Assembly (NCBI GenBank): GCA_934541105.1
Contig: CAKTDA010000003.1
Location: 186,001-250,000 of the forward strand
Reading direction: 5' to 3'
From: an uncultured Luteitalea sp.
GTDB taxonomy: Bacteria; Acidobacteriota; Vicinamibacteria; Vicinamibacterales; Vicinamibacteraceae
DNA: 64,000 nt
Of this stretch, positions 30,752-40,707 are shown piece by piece. Position numbers and translations under genes: made by a program. The notes under the pieces are model-generated. The model worked only from the letters and a program-made list of their open reading frames with translations. It did not search any database and was not told the origin of the DNA. The stretch's first letter is position 1. The number at the start of each line of letters is the position of its first letter.

Positions 30752-31360
30752 TCAGCGTGGCGTGCGAAGCATGGGGCGCAGCACGGGAGAGCTTCCGGCC
30801 TGTATCTCGCCGATCACCTCGAACCCGTGTCGTTCGTAGAGCGAGATGTTTCGCGGGTTCGACGACTCGAGGTAGGCGATGACGCCGTCGCGATCGCAGG
30901 TGGCCAGCGCGTGCGCCATCAGCGCCGATCCGGTCCCGTGCCCCTGCCGGGTCGGATCGACGCCGATGAGCGGCAGGTACCAGTGCGGCTCGGTCGGATG
31001 GAACCGGGCCATCTGCTCGAAGACGGCAAACAACTCCTCCTTCAATCCGTCGGGCGCCGTCTGCTCCACGGTCTCGATCAGGGACGCTTCGTCCGAGTGG
31101 TCTCCAGGCTGTTGCCAGAGTGCGGCGCCGGAGTACCGGTCGGCGACATGCGCCGTGCCGTTCTGGAAGGCATGGCCCGCCATGGCCCTGACGATGGACG
31201 GGAAGTACGCAAGGTACGTCTTCGGGTCCGGCAGCGCCCAGCGGGCCATCGGGTCCGAGCTGAACGCGAGCGTGATGACGTCGACCACGGCGTCCGCATC
31301 CGCGGCCCGTGCGGTGCTGATTCCTGGCGACAAGAGCGTGTCCGTCGGCGGCAGTGTCAT
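30752..31360 (-). CDS. GNAT family N-acetyltransferase
   Basis: A 202-residue acyltransferase. The acetyl-CoA binding segment LIGVDPTRQGHGTGSALMAHAL lies at about residues 131-152 with the Arg/Gln-x-x-Gly-x-Gly/Ala core, and LESSNPRNISLYERHGF near 170-186 is the usual C-terminal motif B. The N-terminal half resembles GNATs often annotated near pat/bar-type resistance proteins, but the substrate is unknown. ATG 31360 is chosen because the frame upstream shows no conserved coding; no ribosome-binding site or TANNNT hexamer precedes it. Confidence 0.85.
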   Translation of the reverse strand: MTLPPTDTLLSPGISTARAADADAVVDVITLAFSSDPMARWALPDPKTYLAYFPSIVRAMAGHAFQNGTAHVADRYSGAALWQQPGDHSDEASLIETVEQTAPDGLKEELFAVFEQMARFHPTEPHWYLPLIGVDPTRQGHGTGSALMAHALATCDRDGVIAYLESSNPRNISLYERHGFEVIGEIQAGSSPVLRPMLRTPR

Positions 31361-31506
31361 GATGCGCGATCGCAGGCGGTGATGCTCCGCCCCCTCCCAC
31401 CCGTTCCTTACGTGAGACGGGGGGCACGGGTTCGCGACCTCGAGCCTGAGGGCCGCGGTCCGGGCACCGTCGAGCCGCGTCCGGTGTGCGAGGGGCTGGC
31501 TGGCGC

Positions 31507-33027
31507 CTAGCGCTTCGGCGGCGTCCTGAGCGATTCGGGGAACGGCTGGGCCGGCGATCCGCCGGGGTTGCGGCGGTTGCTCTGGTTGCCGCGCAGCGGA
31601 TGCAGCGGTATCTGCAGGCCCCCGGTCTTCCCGAGCGTCTCGAACAACTGCGCCCGCATGGCCTGGATCGTCTGGCGATGGGCGGGGTCGTCGATCAGGT
31701 TGTGGGCCTCTCCGGGGTCGGCCTGCAGGTCGAAGAACATGTCCACGTCCCAGACGCCGTGCGTGAAGACGTACTTGTACCGCTCGCCGCGGAGGGCGAA
31801 CTGCGTCGGCGTCTGCGGGAAGCTCCACTCCCAGTAGTACTCGTAGAGCAGCGTGTCGCGCCACGGCGCCTTCGGGTCGCGCAGGATCGGCAGCATGCTC
31901 GCCCCCTGCATATGGCCCGGGATCGGTGCACCCGCCAGGTCGAGCAGCGTCGGCGCGATGTCGATGTTGGCGACGACACGGTCGATCTGCTGGCCCGGCG
32001 CGACGAGTCCTGGCGCGTGGATCACCATGGGGACGCGCATCGACCAGTCGAATGCCGTGCGCTTGTCGATCAACCCGTGCTCGCCGAAGGCAAAGCCGTT
32101 GTCGCCCATGTAGATCACGAGCGTGGAGTCGAGCAGGCCCCGCGTACGCAGCCACTCCATGACGCGTCCGACGCTGTCGTCCACGCCGCGGAGCGTCTCC
32201 ATGTAGCGCCGGTAGTAGTCGGCGACGTCGAGCGTCGAGTGGTACGGATATTCGACGCCGTGCCAGCTGTTGCGCTGGTTGCGGACCCACGTCGGGAAGC
32301 GGCCGCTTACGGCTGCGTCCGGCGACATCGTGGGCGGGACGGGCACCGGCACGTCCTTGAGCGAGCCCTTGTGCCTGTCGGGCGGCACGAAGTCGGCGTG
32401 GACGCCCTTGTGCGAGAGGTAGAGGAAGAACGGCTTGTCGCGTGACGTCTTCGACAGCCAGTCGATGGCGTAGTCGGTGAGCTCGTCGGTGATGTAGCCG
32501 CGCTGCGGCACGCGCCGGCCGTCGACGTTCAGCATCGTCGCCTCGCCGCGCGGCAGGTACTCGCCCTGGCCCCTGAAGCTCACCCAGTGATCGAACCCCG
32601 GTTGCGGTGCGTCGCTCTCGTGCCCGATGTGCCACTTGCCGACGAGCGCCGTCTGGTAGCCGGCCGACTTCAGAAGCTGCCCGACGTTGGGCAGCGTCGG
32701 CGGGATCGGCGTGAAGTTGTCCACCACGCCGTGGGTGTGCGCGTAGGTGCCCGTGAGGATCGATGCGCGCGACGGCGAGCACAGCGCCGTCGTGACGAAC
32801 GCATTCCGCATGTGCGCGCCGCCGCGGGCGAGCGTGTCCATGTTCGGCGTCCGCGCCAGCGGGTGCCCCGCGATGCCGAGCGCGTCGTGGCGATGGTCGT
32901 CGGTGAGGATGAAGACGACATTGCGCGGCGTGACGGGCTGTGCGTGGGCGACGGCGCCGGAAACGCCGAGCGCGATCGCGAGGCAGGCCGGGAGCCGGAT
33001 GCCGATGGCCGCCAGCAGGCGCGTCAT
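31507..33027 (-). CDS. sulfatase, exported
   Basis: A 506-residue type I sulfatase that hydrolyses sulfate esters, probably of a polysaccharide. The signal peptide ends near AVAHAQ (residues 25-30). The catalytic formylglycine precursor is Cys83 in the signature CSPSRASILTG; metal ligands are seen in ILTDDHRHD (residues 40-48) and MGDNGFAFGEHG. Activation needs a formylglycine-generating enzyme, not found here. The gene overlaps the upstream TIM-barrel gene by four bases (ATGA) and ends 146 bases before the GNAT gene start, a gap in which I see no gene. Confidence 0.92.
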   Translation of the reverse strand: MTRLLAAIGIRLPACLAIALGVSGAVAHAQPVTPRNVVFILTDDHRHDALGIAGHPLARTPNMDTLARGGAHMRNAFVTTALCSPSRASILTGTYAHTHGVVDNFTPIPPTLPNVGQLLKSAGYQTALVGKWHIGHESDAPQPGFDHWVSFRGQGEYLPRGEATMLNVDGRRVPQRGYITDELTDYAIDWLSKTSRDKPFFLYLSHKGVHADFVPPDRHKGSLKDVPVPVPPTMSPDAAVSGRFPTWVRNQRNSWHGVEYPYHSTLDVADYYRRYMETLRGVDDSVGRVMEWLRTRGLLDSTLVIYMGDNGFAFGEHGLIDKRTAFDWSMRVPMVIHAPGLVAPGQQIDRVVANIDIAPTLLDLAGAPIPGHMQGASMLPILRDPKAPWRDTLLYEYYWEWSFPQTPTQFALRGERYKYVFTHGVWDVDMFFDLQADPGEAHNLIDDPAHRQTIQAMRAQLFETLGKTGGLQIPLHPLRGNQSNRRNPGGSPAQPFPESLRTPPKR

Positions 33028-34142
33028 GCCGGCTCCACCTTCGCCGTGCGCAGGCCGAGGCCGAGCGTCTGCCGGCAGTAGGCGAGGCTGCGTTCGAGCT
33101 CGCGGCGCTGCTCGGTCGGATCATTGGGCCGCGTCGAGGCCGGCGCGGCTGGCGCCTTGCGGCGCATCAGCCGCAGGAACTTCGCGAGGCTGTGGCCCTC
33201 GAGCCGCGCCCATGCGGCCCAGAACTGGTCCTCGAGGTACGGCATGTCGCGCCCGACGCCCGAGATCGTCTCGATGTGGATGGGCACGCCGGGACAGAGC
33301 TCGGCAAACCGCGGCATGAACCGCACGAAGTCGATCTGGCCGTCGCCCATGGCCGTCCACCTGACGCGGCACCCGGTGGGGATCTCGCTCACGATGCCGT
33401 CGCGCAGGCTCGTCGTGACGATGTAGGGCGCCAGCGTCTCGAGTGCGTCGAGCGGGTTCTCGAGCGTCCAGAGGGAGTTGCCCGAGTCGTAGTTGACGCC
33501 GACGAAGTCGCGCCCCGACATCTCGACGAGGGCCGCGAGCTCTTCGGCCCGCATGTCGCCGGCGTGGTTCTCGACGGCAATCTTCACGCCGGCGTCGAGC
33601 GCCTCCGAGCGGCCGCCCTTGAGCACGGCGACGAGGCTGTCGATGTGGCGGCCGATGCCGCCTGGCGTGAGCCGATCCTCCCAGGTGCCGAGCACCACGC
33701 GGGCCACCGGCGACCCGAGCAGGCGCGCGGTGCGGATGACGCGCGACAGCTGCTCCCCGGCCGTGCCGTTCTGGGTGCGGAACGCCTTGCTCGTCGGGCA
33801 CACGCTCCACGTGCCGACATGGAGCGTCACCTCGCGGGCCATGGCGTCCTCGCGCAGCTTCGTCAGCACCGGCTCCTCGAGCGACTCGAACGACTCGAGG
33901 TCGCTGATGAAGAGCGAGTCCGCGCCGACGCCCGCGGCGTACTCCAGCAGGCGCGTCGCCTTCCAGCCGTATGCGCGCAGCGCGAAGTTGTCCACACCGA
34001 GCGCGACAGGGCGCGGCAGGATCACCGGCGGGGGCACCGCCGGGGGCGCCGCCTGCGCGGCCGTGCGCGCCGGAATGGCCGCAGCGGCCACGGCGGCTCC
34101 TGCGCTCGAGAGAAAGGCGCGACGGGATGATGAAGTGGACAT
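33024..34142 (-). CDS. Tat-exported TIM-barrel sugar isomerase/epimerase-like protein
   Basis: A 372-residue protein of the xylose isomerase-like TIM-barrel family. The twin-arginine signal SSRRAFLSSAG at residues 5-15 sends it folded across the membrane. Metal-binding residues are visible in AVENHAGD, GVNYDSGNS and HIETIS. Exported members of this family are abundant in Planctomycetes and Acidobacteria and may act on keto-sugars. It is co-transcribed with the sulfatase, which suggests joint action on a sulfated glycan. A TAGACT box, overlapping the stop codon of the VWA gene, lies nine bases before the ATG. Confidence 0.87.
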   Translation of the reverse strand: MSTSSSRRAFLSSAGAAVAAAAIPARTAAQAAPPAVPPPVILPRPVALGVDNFALRAYGWKATRLLEYAAGVGADSLFISDLESFESLEEPVLTKLREDAMAREVTLHVGTWSVCPTSKAFRTQNGTAGEQLSRVIRTARLLGSPVARVVLGTWEDRLTPGGIGRHIDSLVAVLKGGRSEALDAGVKIAVENHAGDMRAEELAALVEMSGRDFVGVNYDSGNSLWTLENPLDALETLAPYIVTTSLRDGIVSEIPTGCRVRWTAMGDGQIDFVRFMPRFAELCPGVPIHIETISGVGRDMPYLEDQFWAAWARLEGHSLAKFLRLMRRKAPAAPASTRPNDPTEQRRELERSLAYCRQTLGLGLRTAKVEPA

Positions 34143-34151
34143 CGGAAGCTA

Positions 34152-34157
34152 AGTCTA
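34152..34157 (-). promoter_or_regulatory. possible -10 hexamer TAGACT
   Basis: Minus-strand TAGACT nine bases before ATG 34142; its TAG is the stop codon of the upstream VWA gene. Could be coincidence since the genes may form one transcript. Confidence 0.35.
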
Positions 34158-35108
34158 CTGCGGCCGTGCCATGTAGCCTTCACGCGCCACCACGGTGCCG
34201 GGACGGTTGCGCAGGCGCACCTCGAGGCGGTGCCATCCGTCGCCGCCCACGCCGGTGGGCGTGAACGACAGCAGGTAGCGTTGTCGATACTGCGCGAGGA
34301 TGCTCGCGAACGTGTCGGCAAGCCGGGCATCACGTCCGACACGCAGGAACTCCCCACCCGTGACGTCGGCTGCCTGCTGCAGCAGCCGCAGCGTGTCGCC
34401 GGTCGTGGGCGCCACGTACGTCGGATGCCGGAAGTACAACGTGTTGGCCTGCGTCATGAGGCCACCCGGCAGTCCCGCCCCCACGGGGAAGACCACGACG
34501 TCGGTGTGACGAAGCACGTCGAGCGCGCGGCTGACGGTCGTCCAGCTCGCCGTGTCCTCGCCGTCGGTGAACAGCAGGAACACCGCAGGCCGCTCGTCGG
34601 CCCGCCCGAGCATGCCGCCGACGACGATCGCGTCGTGCAGCGTGGTGGACCCCGCGGCCTTCATCTGGTCGAGCGCGAGCTCGAGTGCCGGGCCCGGTCG
34701 CTCGGCGCGTGCGAGCACGCGGATCCGGTTCGCGAACGTGAACAGCGACAGCCGGTCGCCGGGCGTGAGCTGCTCGACGACCGTGCGCACGCCGCCGCGC
34801 AGGCGCTCCAGCGTGCCGCCGTCCACGCTGCCACTCAGGTCGAGCCCGACGATGACGTGCGCGCTGTCGGTCGTGCCGATCGAGTCCACCCGCTGCTCGA
34901 CGCCGTTGTCGCGGACGATGAAGTCCGCAGCGGTCAGCCCGGCAATCGGTTGGCGATCGTCGTGCGCGAAGGCGTCGATGGTCACGATGTCCACGACCGA
35001 GCGGAAGAGCGGGGCCTGTTCCCGGGCAGGCTGCGCGCCGACCGCCAGGCCCGACGCGAGCACCATCCCGGCGGCCGCGACGCTCCAGCGTGCACGCGTG
35101 CGTGTCAC
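34155..35108 (-). CDS. VWA domain protein, exported
   Basis: A 317-residue secreted protein with a signal peptide (residues 1-25, ending AVGAQ) and one von Willebrand factor A domain of the type frequent in Acidobacteria. The metal-ion-dependent adhesion site DLSGSVD starts at Asp90 (Asp90, Ser92, Ser94). The N-terminal segment VDIVTIDAFAHD and LTAADFIVRDNG form a small beta domain before the VWA fold. Role unknown; protein-protein contact at the cell surface is likely. It overlaps the TPR gene by four bases. Confidence 0.87.
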   Translation of the reverse strand: MTRTRARWSVAAAGMVLASGLAVGAQPAREQAPLFRSVVDIVTIDAFAHDDRQPIAGLTAADFIVRDNGVEQRVDSIGTTDSAHVIVGLDLSGSVDGGTLERLRGGVRTVVEQLTPGDRLSLFTFANRIRVLARAERPGPALELALDQMKAAGSTTLHDAIVVGGMLGRADERPAVFLLFTDGEDTASWTTVSRALDVLRHTDVVVFPVGAGLPGGLMTQANTLYFRHPTYVAPTTGDTLRLLQQAADVTGGEFLRVGRDARLADTFASILAQYRQRYLLSFTPTGVGGDGWHRLEVRLRNRPGTVVAREGYMARPQ

Positions 35109-36283
35109 GGCAGCATCGCCTCGCGGAGGGGACGCAGCACGGCGTCGATGTTCTGCCGCCGCCCGCTGAGATACATGGACCAGGCATCCGGCTGCTCCTC
35201 GCGGGCGAGCGGCGCGGTGCCGGCAAAGTGCCCGAGCAGCCCCGCACCCGAGCGTGTGTCACCGCTGCGGACCATGAGCTGCACGAGGGCGACCATGGCC
35301 GACTGCCTGACGTCCTGCCGGCTCGACGCGCGTGCGTACGCAGCAGCCGCCTTCTCGAAGTCTCCCTGCACGTCGTGGGCCTCGCCCGTGAAGAGCGCCG
35401 CAAGGGCGCAGAGCGTGGACATGCAGACGCGATCGACGAGACCTGCGAGCGTGTCGATGGCCTCGTCGGGCCGCTTGCGTTCGAGCAGGACGCGCCCCAG
35501 GTGGAGCGTCGCCTCCGCATGCGACGGCACGGCCGCGAGTGCCCGCCGGTACTCGCGGATCGCATCGTCCTGCGTCAGCGTTGCGCCGCGAACGCGCGGG
35601 TCCGGCAGGCGCCGATTGGGGTTGCGGTCCACCGGACTTGTCGAGCGGGCGTCGTGCTCCTCGACCATCCCCTGCAGGAAGTGGAACTCCGCACGCATCG
35701 CGGTGTCGCCGGCGGTGAGCCGGACCTGTCGCGCCTGGCGGATGAAGTCGGGGTATCGCCCGACGTTCACGAGGTACTGCAGCACGCCGATGCGCCACCA
35801 GGTGCGGAAGTGCTCCAGCTGTGCCCGGTCCGCCGTACGCCCCTCGAATGCCGCGAGCCGTTCCCACGCATCGATGGCGATGTCCTGGTACGACTCCATG
35901 AGCGGCGCGCTCCGCGTCCGGGTGGAGACGGCCGAGACGATCTCGAGGGGCAGCGCCGCCGAGGCCTGCACGCGACGAATGGCGAGCCGGCGTTCCGCCG
36001 CAGCCTGAGGGCCGCCTTCCGCGGCCCGTGCGCGGGCCATCCAGCCGTCGAGCGCGGCCCTGGCCTGCACGCGCGCGTCACCCGGCGAGACGTCGCGCAG
36101 TGCGGCAGCGGCCTGCTCGGGCGCGCCGCCAAGGTAGCCGTCCACGGCACGCGCCCACGCCGACGGCGTGGCGCCGGCCTGGCCGCTGGCAGGCGCCGCG
36201 TACGACCAGGTCGCGATGCACGCGAGGGCGAGCAGCGGCGGCCGTTGCCACGTCTTGGTTTCCCGCAGGCAGCGCGATAGCAT
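35105..36283 (-). CDS. TPR repeat protein, exported
   Basis: A 392-residue protein with a hydrophobic N-terminal signal (residues 12-32, PPLLALACIATWSYAAPASG) and a helical repeat region. Two recognisable tetratricopeptide units lie around residues 238-310 (AIREYRRALAAVPSHAEATLHLGRVLL split over the unit and AIDTLAGLV). ATG 36283 is preferred over TTG 36286. VWA plus TPR pairs are typical scaffolding combinations (compare BatA/BatB-BatC), so the two products probably interact. Divergent from the glutamate dehydrogenase gene with only 33 bases between the starts. Confidence 0.78.
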   Translation of the reverse strand: MLSRCLRETKTWQRPPLLALACIATWSYAAPASGQAGATPSAWARAVDGYLGGAPEQAAAALRDVSPGDARVQARAALDGWMARARAAEGGPQAAAERRLAIRRVQASAALPLEIVSAVSTRTRSAPLMESYQDIAIDAWERLAAFEGRTADRAQLEHFRTWWRIGVLQYLVNVGRYPDFIRQARQVRLTAGDTAMRAEFHFLQGMVEEHDARSTSPVDRNPNRRLPDPRVRGATLTQDDAIREYRRALAAVPSHAEATLHLGRVLLERKRPDEAIDTLAGLVDRVCMSTLCALAALFTGEAHDVQGDFEKAAAAYARASSRQDVRQSAMVALVQLMVRSGDTRSGAGLLGHFAGTAPLAREEQPDAWSMYLSGRRQNIDAVLRPLREAMLP

Positions 36284-36316
36284 CAATGATCGTTATCGAA
36301 CCTATCAGCAGCCGTC

Positions 36317-39300
36317 ATGATCACAGCCGATCCCGCAAAGCGCGCCCAGATCCTCGCCGACGTCCAGCGCATCGTGGCCGAGACGGCGTCCGACACGGAC
36401 CGTGACCTGCTCCACGGCTTCGCGGGCGTCGTGGTCGCCGACATGCCCGACAGCATGCTGTTCAGGCTCCCCGCGACGGCGCTGGCGGCACGGATTGGAG
36501 AGTACTTCAGGTTCATCGCGCACACGATGCCGCCCGACGTGCAGCTGTACCGCGGGCTGCCCGGGCTGCACGTGGCCGTCCGCAATGCCGACGAGGCCGA
36601 GGATCTCGCGACGGCGGCCGGCGATGGCGGGCCGCACGAGGTGACGATCGTCGAGACCCACACGCTCGACGCGCCGTTCATCTACGAGAGCCTCACGAAC
36701 TTCTTCAAGAACGAGGGCCTGCGGGTCTTCTCCGCGGTGCATCCGCGGATCACCGTGCGCCGGCAGTGGGAGCGCGTGGTGCACGTCGGGCCCTACACCG
36801 ACGACGGCTCGCAGGAGCTGTTCTGCGAGTTCCGCATCGAGCGCATCGACAGGCGGGACCGCATGCGCCGGCTGGAGCACCAGATCTCCAGCCTGCTCAA
36901 GAGCGTGTTCCTCGCCGTGGACGACTTCGAGCCGATGGCCGCGGCGCTGAAGGCCACCGGCACGCGCGTGCGCGCCCGCGCCGGCACCAACGGCGGCGTC
37001 GACGGCTCGCGCCGCCTGCTCGAATGGCTGATCGAGGACAACTTCGTGCTCCTCGGCCTGATGCGCTACGTGCCGGGTGCGGACGGCGTGCTGCAGCCGC
37101 AGGAGGGGACGGCCCTCGGCGCGTTCACCGATCCGGCACTGCTCGAGACGGTGTTCCCCGGCCTCGTCGAGGACATCGAGCGCAACCTGTCGCCGGCCGC
37201 CGACGACGAGCGCATCATCGACATCGACTACTGCGTCCGTGGCCGCGCGATTCACCACCTCGGCACGCTCGAGGACGTGTTCGTGCGCGAATGGGCGCCC
37301 GACGGCAGCCTCGCCGGGATGACCCTCGCCATCGGGCGCTTCGCCAAGAGCGCGTTCGCGACAAAGTCGGCCGACATCCCGGTCCTCGACGAGAAGCTGA
37401 CCCACATCCTCGACGGACTCGGCGTCGCGCGCAACTCGCACATGTGGCGCGAGGGACGCGCCAGCTTCAACCACTTTCCCAAGCGCGAGCTGTTCTACGC
37501 CCGCCGCGAGGACCTCTGCGCGATCATCGAGCAGGTCGTGACGCTCGTCGGCGACGACGAGATCGCGGTCGCCGTGCGCAACGGCACCGGCTACGTGGCC
37601 GTGACGGTTGCCTTCTCCGACGTCCGCTACTCGCCGTCGGCCGAGCTCGCACTCCGTGCCGCGCTCCAGGAGGCATTCGGCCCGATCCTCTTCAGCGAGT
37701 GGGCCGATCTCGGCACGAAGGCCGTGATCGTCTTCTACCTCGATGCCGCCGGGCTCGACGCGCCGGTGGACCTCGAGACCGTGCGCATGCTGACGCGGGC
37801 GAGCGTGACGACATGGGAGGACCAGGTCGCGCACGAGCTCGAACACGTGTACGGCACCGTCGAGGGCCGGCGCCTGTTCGACAAGTACGTCCGCACCGAG
37901 AGCCGCAGCGGGCTCTATCGCGAGTCGACGACACCGCGGGAGGTGCCGGAGGATCTCCGCCGCCTCGAGGCGCTCGAGGGACGGCTCGAGATGCACGTGC
38001 TGCCCGAGTCGGCCGACCAGGTGACGATCAAGCTGTTCGCGCCGGCGCCGCTCGGGCTCACCGAGACGCTCCGCACGCTCCAGCACCTCGGCCTGCCCGT
38101 CGTCGAGGAGCTCGCCCTGCCGCTGATCCTGCCCGAGGGCCGCACCGGCTTCATGGAGCGGCTCCGCGTGCAGGCGCCGCCCGCGATCGTCGCAGCCGTC
38201 GTCGAGGAGCCGGACCGCCTGCTCGACGCGCTGCGCGCGCTGCACGAACGGCGGGCGACAGACGATGCGCTCAACGGCCTCGTGACGAGCGAGCGCCTCA
38301 CGTGGCGGCAGGTGGAGGTGCTGCGCACGCTGCGCAACCACCTGATCCAGGTGCGCCCGAACTACAACACCGACACGATCACGAGCGTGCTGCTCCGCAA
38401 CAGTGCGGCCGCCGCCGCGTTGTCGCGCCTGTTCGACGCCCGCTTCAATCCCGCCGCCGATCGCGACCGTGATCTCGGCGTCGACCGGGCGGATCGCGCG
38501 CTGCGCATCGCGCTCCAGCAGGTCGGCAGCCTGCTCGACGACGAGATCCTGCGTGGCGTGGAGAACCTGATCCTCGCCGTGGTGCGGACCAACGCGTACC
38601 AGAAGCCCGAGCGCCCGGTCGTCGCGATGAAGGTCGAGTGCGCGAAGGTCGCGGGCATGGTCCCGCCGCGGCCGCTGTTCGAGATCTACGTGCACTCGCC
38701 GCACCTCGAGGGCATCCACCTGCGCGGCGGCAGGGTCGCGCGCGGCGGCCTGCGCTGGAGCGATCGGCACGACGACTTCCGCACCGAGGTCCTCGGCCTG
38801 ATGAAGACGCAGATGGCCAAGAACACGATCATCGTGCCCGTCGGATCCAAGGGCGGGTTCGTGCTGAAGGGCGAGCTGCCGTCGCGCCCGGCGCTCGACC
38901 AGTACCTGATCGATCGCTACCGGCAGTTCGTGGCCGGCCTGCTCGACGTCACCGACAACATCGTCGGCGGGCAGGTGGTGCACCCACCGGACGTCGTCCG
39001 CTACGACGAGGCCGACCCGTACCTCGTGGTGGCGGCCGACAAGGGCACGGCGCACCTGTCGGACACGGCCAACTCCGTCTCGGCACAGTACGGGTTCTGG
39101 CTCGGCGATGCGTTCGCGTCGGGCGGCAGCCAGGGCTACGACCACAAGGAGCAGGGCATCACGGCGCGCGGGGCGTGGGAATGCGTCATGCATCACTTCC
39201 GCACGCTCGGTCAGGACATCCAGGTGGAGCCGTTCACGATGGCCGGCATCGGCGACATGGCGGGCGACGTGTTCGGCAACGGCGCGCTGCGTTCGCGCGC

Positions 39301-40585
39301 GACGACGCTCGTCGCGGCCTTCAACCACCAGCACATCTTCCTGGACCCGGACCCGGACATCGCGCGCGCGTTCGCCGAGCGCGAGCGCCTCTTCGCGCTG
39401 CCGCGTTCGACGTGGCGCGACTACGACGCGTCGATCATCAGCGAGGGCGGCGGCATCTTCGACCGATCCGCGAAGGCCATCCCGGTGTCGCCCCAGGTGA
39501 AGGCCCTGCTCGGCATCGACGCCGACGAGGTCACCGGTGAGGAGATGATCCGCCGCGTGCTGACGGCGAAGGTGGATCTGCTCTACAACGGCGGCATCGG
39601 CACGTACGTGAAGGCGGCGGCCGAGGACGACTCGGACGTCGGCGATCGCGCCAACGATCGCGTGCGCGTGGATGCCCGCGACGTGCAGGCGCGCGTGATC
39701 GGCGAAGGCGGCAACCTGGGCATGACCCAGCGCGCCCGCCTCGAGTACTGGGAGCGCGGCGGCGCCTGCAACACCGACGCGATCGACAACTCGGGCGGCG
39801 TGGACATGTCCGACCACGAGGTCAACATCAAGATCCTGCTCGACATCCTCGTGCGCGAGCGGGCGATTGCCGGCCGCGACGCCCGCAACGTGCTGCTCCA
39901 GGAGATGACCGACAACGTGTCGGAGCTGGTGCTCGAGGACAACCGCCACCAGGCGCGGGCGATCTCGCTCGACGCCGCTCGCAGCGCGGTCCGGTACGAG
40001 GACTTCGTCGAGACGATCGAGCAGATGGTTGCCGCGCGCGTGTTCAGCCGCGAGGATCAGGCCGTGCCCGGCCGCGAGGCGCTGCTGGCGAGCCCGCACC
40101 GCGATCGCGGGCTGCCGCGGCCGATGCTGGCCGTGCTGCTCGGCCAGGCCAAGATGCAGGCCTACGAGATCACGCTGGCCTCGGCGTTCCCCGACAGCGC
40201 TGCCGGGCAGCCGCTGCTGCGCCGGTACTTCCCCGAGCTGATGAAGGAGCGGTATGCCGACGCGTTCGGCACGCACCCGCTCGCGCGCGAGATCATCGCC
40301 ACGGTCGGCATCAACCACGTGATCAACCACGCCGGCATCACGTTCCTCCCGCGCGTCGCGGCCAGGAGCGGGCGGGCATACGGGGCCATCGTGCAGGCCT
40401 ACGTGGAGGCCGACGAGGCGCTGGACGCGTCACGCCGGCGTGACGAGGTGCTGGCGGCGGGCATCGATGCCGCGACCGAGCGGCAGCAGTTGCTGGCCAT
40501 CGAGGACGAAGTCGAGCAGGCCGTCCTGTCGCGGCTGGCGGCGGGCGCCGATTCGACCTCGACCGTAGCCGAACGGCTCGCGTGA
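36317..40585 (+). CDS. gdhB: large NAD-specific glutamate dehydrogenase
   Basis: A 1422-residue cytoplasmic enzyme that oxidatively deaminates glutamate to 2-oxoglutarate with NAD. It belongs to the L-180 class, whose usual length is about 1500-1650, so it is somewhat short, mainly in the N-terminal ACT-like/PAS-like region. The catalytic core lies at about residues 770-1200: RGGLRWSDRHDDFRTE, KTQMAKNTIIVPVGSKGGF with the catalytic lysine, ADKGTAHLSDTAN and AGIGDMAGDVFGNG. The start leaves only a 33-base gap to the divergent gene, so no extension is possible. It probably feeds amino-acid carbon into the TCA cycle. Symbol follows Pseudomonas usage. Confidence 0.93.
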   Translation: MITADPAKRAQILADVQRIVAETASDTDRDLLHGFAGVVVADMPDSMLFRLPATALAARIGEYFRFIAHTMPPDVQLYRGLPGLHVAVRNADEAEDLATAAGDGGPHEVTIVETHTLDAPFIYESLTNFFKNEGLRVFSAVHPRITVRRQWERVVHVGPYTDDGSQELFCEFRIERIDRRDRMRRLEHQISSLLKSVFLAVDDFEPMAAALKATGTRVRARAGTNGGVDGSRRLLEWLIEDNFVLLGLMRYVPGADGVLQPQEGTALGAFTDPALLETVFPGLVEDIERNLSPAADDERIIDIDYCVRGRAIHHLGTLEDVFVREWAPDGSLAGMTLAIGRFAKSAFATKSADIPVLDEKLTHILDGLGVARNSHMWREGRASFNHFPKRELFYARREDLCAIIEQVVTLVGDDEIAVAVRNGTGYVAVTVAFSDVRYSPSAELALRAALQEAFGPILFSEWADLGTKAVIVFYLDAAGLDAPVDLETVRMLTRASVTTWEDQVAHELEHVYGTVEGRRLFDKYVRTESRSGLYRESTTPREVPEDLRRLEALEGRLEMHVLPESADQVTIKLFAPAPLGLTETLRTLQHLGLPVVEELALPLILPEGRTGFMERLRVQAPPAIVAAVVEEPDRLLDALRALHERRATDDALNGLVTSERLTWRQVEVLRTLRNHLIQVRPNYNTDTITSVLLRNSAAAAALSRLFDARFNPAADRDRDLGVDRADRALRIALQQVGSLLDDEILRGVENLILAVVRTNAYQKPERPVVAMKVECAKVAGMVPPRPLFEIYVHSPHLEGIHLRGGRVARGGLRWSDRHDDFRTEVLGLMKTQMAKNTIIVPVGSKGGFVLKGELPSRPALDQYLIDRYRQFVAGLLDVTDNIVGGQVVHPPDVVRYDEADPYLVVAADKGTAHLSDTANSVSAQYGFWLGDAFASGGSQGYDHKEQGITARGAWECVMHHFRTLGQDIQVEPFTMAGIGDMAGDVFGNGALRSRATTLVAAFNHQHIFLDPDPDIARAFAERERLFALPRSTWRDYDASIISEGGGIFDRSAKAIPVSPQVKALLGIDADEVTGEEMIRRVLTAKVDLLYNGGIGTYVKAAAEDDSDVGDRANDRVRVDARDVQARVIGEGGNLGMTQRARLEYWERGGACNTDAIDNSGGVDMSDHEVNIKILLDILVRERAIAGRDARNVLLQEMTDNVSELVLEDNRHQARAISLDAARSAVRYEDFVETIEQMVAARVFSREDQAVPGREALLASPHRDRGLPRPMLAVLLGQAKMQAYEITLASAFPDSAAGQPLLRRYFPELMKERYADAFGTHPLAREIIATVGINHVINHAGITFLPRVAARSGRAYGAIVQAYVEADEALDASRRRDEVLAAGIDAATERQQLLAIEDEVEQAVLSRLAAGADSTSTVAERLA

Positions 40586-40707
40586 GCGGCCAACCGGGAC
40601 TATCCTGATCGGGTGACGTCGCGGCCCGGTTCATCCCGGAGCCGGGGCGTCCGATTTCCTCAACACGAGTCGAGCGGCGGGGCGCGTCCGGGCGGACGCT
40701 CCGGCGG

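Noticed and set aside
30752..33124. Extension of the GNAT frame to 790 codons and fusion with sulfatase region
   Set aside because: The extension runs antisense-phase through the sulfatase gene with no homology; the acetyltransferase starts at 31360.
36305..40330. A 1341-codon open frame on the minus strand opposite the glutamate dehydrogenase
   Set aside because: It mirrors the codon periodicity of the real gene in GC-rich DNA, is Arg/His/Ala/Val-rich without motifs, and lies wholly within a well-recognised enzyme.
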